Assembly: GCA_050084985.1 (NCBI GenBank)
Contig: JBITNC010000002.1
Coordinates: forward strand, 7,688,001 to 7,752,000
Length of the DNA stretch: 64,000 nucleotides
DNA from: Nageia nagi
Taxonomy: Eukaryota; Pinophyta
Reading direction: 5' to 3'
The position numbers were made by a program, and so were the translations under genes. Under the pieces are notes generated by a model. It worked only from the letters and a program-made list of their open reading frames with translations, was not told where the DNA came from and searched no databases. Shown here piece by piece: positions 57,780 to 64,000 of the stretch. Within the stretch, counting starts at the first letter, position 1. Every line of letters begins with the position of its first letter.

Positions 57780-60120
57780 GATAGTAAATTAGAGGATTGA
57801 TTTAGATAATATTGGGTATCAAACTCCATTAAATCAATATCCTCCTATCACAACTATAGAGGAGATCATTTCCCAATTGAGTGATGTTGAGATTTATAAG
57901 AAGGTGATGAGTTCTAAGGAGAATAAGTAGAGGTTCATAAAGCTTCTTAGTGGATTACAAGTTAAGGAAAAGGCTTATGTATCTAATGCACTTAAATATA
58001 AAGAAGTGGGAAAATAATGCAATTCATGGAATTGTAACAAGTACAAAGAAAACATACCTCCTGATGACATGATACTCACACCTAGTATGGGTACAAAGAG
58101 ATTGTTGATATAATCAAAAACAGTAATGAAAATCTTGCTCAATCTACCACATTACAAGATCTACTTCATTAGGAAGCTCAGGTTGATAATATAATTCAAA
58201 CTTATGATGATAATGGTACATCCATGCAAATTGAATAGAATAGATAAGATGAACAAGTTTTAGATTTTGATGAAGATATAGATGTTTTTGTTGAGGATGA
58301 ATGTGAACAAGAAGATCCCACCAAGTATAAAGAAATCAATTAGCATATAGAGAAAGGTTGATACACCATTTCCAAATTGTTTAGAGGAAGATAAAAAGAT
58401 CATAATAAAATTTATTCATTCAATCGATGATCATCCTATAACAAACATGAGTATCCCTAAAAAGATAAGATACTACATATGGTTTCTTCAAAAAGTTCAA
58501 AATGATTATACAACCAATATTGGATTATTTAGAGAAAGAAAAAGTAAACATTCCATTACATTCACATATATGAGTAGAAATATTAAGAAAAAAAAGTAGA
58601 TTGACTACTTTCTCAATCTATGCAACCAACTTGGATGGACTCAAGAAGAAGATAACATCAAGTGTACAAAAATCCTAAAATGGAATAGGGATAACATGAT
58701 ATTTATGTCTCATACTAATAGATAATGGTTTGTTTCATCAACATTACACAACATCATCCATGATAGGAATGATAAAATAGGATCTTTTGAAGTCTTCATA
58801 CCTCAACAACAATTGGCAACCTTGGAATAAGGTCAACATTCTGAACAACCAATGGAACTTGCAAGAGATGTTTTTCTAGTTATCATAGTAGCTCTAAATT
58901 TAAATAATACATCATCAATGATAGCTCAATATACAATTGAAGGGCTAAAATAACAAGTTAATAAAATAGCTAAGTGTCAAGGTTTAGCTACTCAATGAAA
59001 TGAAGACAACATCCCTTGCGTATGTGAATTAGAAATACTATATTACTCTCTAGTTAAGAGTTTAAATTCACAAATTTTGATGGTACTATTGAACCTTGTC
59101 TTCATGTATGTATTGTTTCTAATGAAGTATCTTTAGTCACTTTGGATGAGGAATTGCATGCCAAGTTATTCCCTTTGTCTCTAAAAGGAGAAGCCTCATA
59201 ATGATTTAGCAAATTACCACATACTACCATTACTAATTTTGCATAATTAAAGACTAAATTTTGTGATAATTATCAACTTCATATTGCACAAGATTTTACA
59301 TTCAATGATTTGATGAAACTAAATAAAATAGGAGGTCAATATATGAAAAAGTTTATCAAATTTTGAATTAAAAATGTTAATCAGGTTTGTGTAGATGATG
59401 ACATGAAGATCATGGCCTTATTAGAATCACTTTAACCAAAGTATGTAGTCAAATGCTTTGATTATTGAAAGCTACCTCTTGATGCACTTCTATATAAGCT
59501 ATTAGAAAAGGAATAATTCAATATCATATATAGACATTAGAGACCTAAATAAATGTAAAAAAGGGATAAACCACCATCATAGCCTTAATATCAAAATAAA
59601 AAGGATCAATACCAAGAAGAATCATTAGTAGCCAAATTAGAACAATTATAATATCAAATGCTAGCATTAAATGATGTTCAAAAAGTTGAAAAATAAGAGA
59701 AATTAGTCTATACAAAATGTAAAAATTTTCCTAGATGAAAACTCAAACATATCCATGATGACAAAGATGAGGTCATAAGGTCTTTCATCAAATTGAAGTT
59801 ATTGGTTCCACCACCTAAGCCCATAACTCATCCATAATTCATAACAAGAGTAAAAATTACATGATTCTATGAATAACACCAATAGAGTGGTCATGCAAGA
59901 AAGTATTATGTGACATTGCTCAACAAGATCCAAGACCTAATTGATCAAAAGGTCTCTTTCCCAAAACCAAAGTCAGATGATAAGCCAAAATAGTTGAGAG
60001 GTCCTCAACATGCAAAGAATAATACCATGGTCATATTCAACAATCCATTCCTAAATTTTGTCAAAGCCAAGTCATCAAATACAAGCATAAACTTTATGAG
60101 TACTCTTCCTCTACCATGAA
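57780..60120 (+). pseudogene. gag region of element E
   Basis: Heavily broken. 57780-59080 holds readable pieces in several frames (TTIEEIISQLSDVEIYKKV, LCNQLGWTQEEDNIKC) without a known domain. 59090-59530 is a gag capsid core: LDEELHAKLFPLSLKGEA, FSKLPHTTITNFA, KFCDNYQLHIAQDF, MALLESL. A knuckle-like YEYHQ, SGHARKYYV and LLNKIQDLIDQKV lies at about 59870-59950. Stops are mostly TAA and TAG. No protease or pol follows before the antisense PMD gene. Confidence 0.65.
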
Positions 60121-60942
60121 AAAGGTACACATTGTTGTTCTTACTCTTGTGATTTATACTTTTTCAACATATACATAGTAGTATACATATCTTTGTTTTG
60201 ATTTTATGGTAAAATTTCCAATATATACGTATGTCTATGTTAGGATGCAATCCACCTATCTTTTTTCTTCACCATATTGCGGACATTTGTTAAACATTAA
60301 GAATCACACCCACATACCCCTTTACAACTCCACATGGATAATGATATCAGCATGCATATTGGAGTTCTTTATAAATATTAGGAAGATAATAGTACATTGA
60401 GGTAATTTATATCATTTTAAAGATCATATCCAATGCCATTTCAAGGTTTATAATCATTTGCTATGAAAAAATCAATTAGATTTATTTAGACAACTTTTCA
60501 TTTAGGTCCATCTACAAGTTTCTCAACCTATTATCATTTGTTTATGAAACTTTTATGAAGTATCAAATTAGTACTAAAGAAGTCACATCTAGCTCCACTA
60601 TCTATTACACCAACACCCACATTGGGTTCTTTATCATTTTTATCACATAGTCAAAACTTTTCATGCTCCTATCACATCTCCTAGCAGCTTGATCTTGGTT
60701 TCACTTTGGACTTTATCTTCAAATTCATTTTGGATATTTAGGTTCATTTTTACCTTTACATTCTCATAACAATAAGCATTATGGAATTTTGCTTTCCTAT
60801 TTACAAACTATAAAGTTTCATGCCTTTATGTTATAAAGACCTAATAATTAACAACTAGATATCTTAATTCCTTGAAAATGCCAATGCTCACATTAGGTTC
60901 AAATTTTTATATATATACATACATACATACATACATACATAC

Positions 60943-61040
<98 letters not shown>

Positions 61041-61499
61041 ATTAAAGTAATGTATAATTCATCATATTCATTATTCACCCATTACATAACTCAGATAAAA
61101 ATTAACCATACATACCCTAACACTTAACCAATTCAAAAAAAAAAAAAATGTCTTAAACAATCAAACCATGACCATCTCATAACACATTTCATGCATAAAT
61201 AATAATATATTTCAATTATATTAATAAAAAATGGATTAATACATTATATTTTCAAAAGGTACATCCAACCATCCAACTATCCAACTACAATCATGTTAAT
61301 TCCCTATGCTAACACTCTTAGTGGGACCACGGTGACTCCTAGCACTTTGAATGTTCTTAGAATTAGAGGCCATATTGCTCATACTTGGCCTTTTTAGTAC
61401 AATTTATGCCTCTAAATCTATCTATTCTCATTTAGTAGGTACTCTATATTCTTTTTTTACTCAAGCATGCAATCCATCATCCCTAGGAATTTATGTTTC
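60121..61499. other. Spacer between gag and PMD of E, with microsatellite
   Basis: No gene. The phrase CACCCACATTGGGTTC (60611) and close relatives at about 60888 and 63391 recur and may be a degenerate version of the octamer-containing repeats. Confidence 0.45.
60917..61038. repeat. (TACA)n followed by (TA)n microsatellite
   Basis: About seven TACA units run into about 47 TA units. A second TA run lies at 29713-29765. Confidence 0.9.
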
Positions 61500-61677
61500 T
61501 ATGAATCCTAGTGCATCTTTAATAGAGTCTCCAAACTCTACTCAAGAGCCTCCAATCTCATCTTCAACCCCTCTAACTCTTGGTCCTTTTTCATTGCCTC
61601 CTCCCTCAGGATAGATAGTGTTTCCTCCACTTGTTCCCTTACCACTTTTTTAGATTCCATGTCCAACTTAGTTTTAT

Positions 61678-61763
61678 CTGTAAAACCAAAATAAAGCATG
61701 TATGTTAGTCATATTATTATTGAATGTATACTAACTTTCATGTACACAAACAAGTATACTTAC
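61678..61763 (-). other. Spliceosomal intron before the coiled coil, E PMD gene
   Basis: 86 bp. Donor GAGATTA|GTAAGTAT, acceptor TTTTGGTTTTACAG. Phase 1 and same position relative to the acidic and coiled-coil parts as the 89-bp intron of B, which supports common descent. Confidence 0.7.
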
Positions 61764-62328
61764 TAATCTCATTCTCAAGCTATTGTTGTGTCATTGCGAT
61801 GGGAATCCCAATAGGCATATCCCATGCTCCTTGATTTTCTTATTATGATGGTTCCTTCACATGCACATCTTCCTCTTTCTCATCATCCCCTTCTTCCTCT
61901 TCTTCTTCCTCTACCTCACCCTTTGCAGCCTCTACCAACTACTTCAGTCCATATAAAATTTTGAGTGTATTAGGTATAACTTATACCCACCATGTCAAGC
62001 AAGCCTAATCAAACTATGTTCCATCAGGATCATCATCCCCCTCATCATCTAAATCACTCCCCAACCCATGTTCTTATGGAAGTTACAATTGCTTCTCCCA
62101 CTTGGGAGGTGTCTCATACAAATTAGAATCATGCTCCCCATACCTCCTAGTACTCAAAATGAACTTGCATTTTGATGGAATGCATTATCTCTACAAAATT
62201 TCCTTATCACCCTCTTAGGTCTATAAGTCTCCATGAAAGTCTTTTGTATCTATAGATAACCAAGTTTCTATAGCCAATCTAGCTTACCTCATAGCTCATT
62301 AGGCAAATATGGTAGCCTTGTATAAGGT

Positions 62329-62408
62329 CTATAAATTAAAGCCATATGTTAGTATCCTTTTTTTATTGAATAAACCAATAAACTAAAATATGCATGCAAG
62401 TTACTTAC
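62329..62408 (-). other. Probable second intron, E PMD gene
   Basis: 80 bp. Donor GGTG|GTAAGTAA, a TACTAAC branch site, acceptor TTTATAG. The frames on the two sides do not join cleanly as the sequence stands, so either an indel or a different donor is needed. No equivalent is seen in A-plus. Confidence 0.5.
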
Positions 62409-63219
62409 CACCCATCAAACTATCAATGAATTTTCTATAATCCTTAATGGTCTTATGGACCTATGTGATATTCCCATACTTCACCCACCAATACCACATT
62501 GGATGATCAGGAGTTATGCCATGCACATGAGGTTCTCTATGCCTAACCACAATTATATGCTCATATGCCTAGCACTATAGCATAAATGAATATTTCATTC
62601 TCTTCCAACTCTCCTACACCATGATAAAGTTATGCAAATCATGGTAGATCTGGGATATGATGTATGGTGCCCATGCATAATGATGACCTTGTGTCATCTC
62701 AAAAACCACTTGTACTAGACCAAGTGGGAAATTTTCATGATTCTTATATGGATAAATAACACTATTGATACATGTTACCATGACCAATCAAACCTACTTG
62801 AACCTCTTCATCTTTCTCTTGAAAGCACGATGAAGGAAGGTACCCTTATTACCCTCATGTAATTGCTAAAATCCTATAATCCAATTTATTGAATGCTTGC
62901 ATTGTTCATTCATCATACCCTCCTTTAATAATATAGGTAACCCCTTAATAGAAACCCATAGGATCATGTGAATATCATCTAGCACTATGGTACTCTCCCT
63001 AATAGGAAGATGAAAAGTGTTGGTCCTCTCAGACCATCTCTCCATCAAGGTTGTGAGTAGCTCCTTGTCTACTCAAACATATGGATCATGGAGGATCCAT
63101 CCCATACCAACATGTTATAATACATACATCTCATCATCCATGAGTTTATCCTTTCATACTAGGTACTTATTCTAGCTTAGAGACATAGCTGGCTTAAGCT
63201 CCATGAGGAATTGGTGACA

Positions 63220-64000
63220 CTACAAGTACAAAACAATAAGGTATGCATTAGTGTCTTATGGTAATTTTAATAAAATTATAGCATAGTAATTTTATTAAAT
63301 TACTTCTAGCATACATAAATAAATACCACCATTGGATAGTTATTTGCCTATTATGATACCTACTCTACTGCACTAGCACCTGCAATAACATTAGCACCCA
63401 CACTAGGATTTTTATGACTAATTTTTTCAAATATTAGAGGAAAATTTGCTTTACACCTACAATTTCATATAAACATAGTTTTAGAAAAAACACACCCTCT
63501 AAGACCAAAATTAACTAGGATATAGGTGTAAAAACCCTACCCCAGAAATTTTAATGATTCTCCAATTTCTCCCATTCAAATGCAAATTTCATAAAATAAA
63601 ATATTAAGTTTGTCTTAGATACGTACCATATGAGTAGAGAATCTATTGTGTCATAAGAGGTAGGCCTTATGATTCTCTTGCTCCATAATCTTCATCCTAG
63701 AATACAAAATTAGGACAAAACTTTGGTAAAAACTACAAAACTAGCCTAAATAACTTTAATTAACAAATAACATCAATTACCTTGCAATTTTGATCATCTA
63801 TAATGCTCCAAGTCATCTCACTAAGCTCATCCAATCCTTCCTTGACTAGAGATCAAGATTAAAATAGTGAAAGTGATAAATACACATTGAATGAGGTATA
63901 TGCTAATTAGCTACCATATTTTGTCTCCTATCTTTCCAAAATATGAAATTCCTTCTCCTTAAACCATTCGAGTCAAGTGTTGTAAAGTTTGGTAGCCAAA
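63220..64000 (-). other. Upstream part of the E PMD gene, exon 1 not resolved
   Basis: A donor-like GTAGGGTTTT at 63540 would give a first intron of 321 bp, close in length and start sequence to the 329-bp intron of A-plus (GTAGGGTTTT). A suitable start codon in phase was not found. Further possible exons near 63640-63910 (acceptor TGTATTCTAG, donors GTACGTAT and GTAATTGA) are unproven. Confidence 0.35.

Larger units (their letters stand above)
61500..63219 (-). pseudogene. Antisense plant mobile domain (PMD) gene of E
   Basis: Opposite to the E gag. Coding starts after a TTGTAG acceptor at 63220, in phase 0 as in A-plus and B. The signature is LLTTLMERWSERTNTFHLPI, then LDDIHMILWVSIKGLP, with CWAYEHIIVVRHREP near 62570. 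Further on come RLPYLPNEL, an acidic run (EVEEEEEEEGDDEKEEDV near 61890) and, after an intron, a coiled coil (VREQVEETLSILREEAMKKD). There are many TGA, TAG and TAA stops. The order (PMD, acidic, intron, coiled coil) is the same as in B. Confidence 0.78.

Noticed and set aside
62222-62288. Third intron in the E PMD gene (GAG|GTAAGCT to GACTTATAG)
   Set aside because: The stretch reads as coding across the supposed intron (KLDWL, KLGYL, IQKTFMETYRPKRVIRKF), so splicing there is unnecessary.

Overview
This is plant nuclear repeat DNA: AT-rich, with no recognisable host housekeeping gene, and almost all of it belongs to LTR retrotransposons of the Ty3/gypsy superfamily inserted beside and inside one another. 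The coding remains carry plant-type hallmarks: gag knuckles of the form C-x2-H-x4-H-x4-C, a second archaeal-type RNase H as in the plant Tat/Ogre group, a chromodomain remnant, and the plant mobile domain (PMD). Large, old nested elements suit a big plant genome such as a gymnosperm, but the species cannot be fixed from this window.

Layout. Positions 1-3024 hold the 5' part of a minus-strand element (D: gag, primer-binding site, probable LTR with 110-bp repeats). Element A-plus (3025-20543, target duplication ACTAT) is complete and 17.5 kb long: LTR, structured leader, gag, protease, RT, RNase H, archaeal RNase H, integrase, two unknown sense ORFs, then a PMD gene on the opposite strand with its own intron, polypurine tract and LTR. 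Positions 20549-22972 are D debris and a chromovirus integrase/chromodomain fragment. Element C (22973 to about 54797, plus strand) is the oldest frame. It is split inside its polyprotein by element A-minus (28327-47842, target duplication TTTAG), a relative of A-plus without RT or integrase. A-minus is itself split by element B (39233-46961, target duplication CAATA), a small element with only gag and an antisense PMD gene. From 57780 to the end lies element E, again gag on one strand and an intron-bearing PMD gene on the other.

How the parts relate. A-plus could once have supplied enzymes for itself and perhaps for A-minus. B and E have gag but no visible polymerase, so they would have needed a partner. 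All polyproteins are broken, mostly by stop codons that one C-to-T or G-to-A change explains, with few frameshifts. The most interesting signals are: (1) the repeated pairing of gag-bearing LTR elements with an antisense, spliceosomal-intron-containing PMD gene; (2) clusters of a palindromic CRCCGGYG-like octamer spaced 20/21 or 30-32 bp, close to whole helical turns, in the LTRs, leader and 3' region of family A; (3) a conserved array of stem-loops in the family-A leader whose arms differ in sequence but stay complementary; (4) an RNase H domain placed before RT in element C; (5) several extra sense ORFs without a recognised family.
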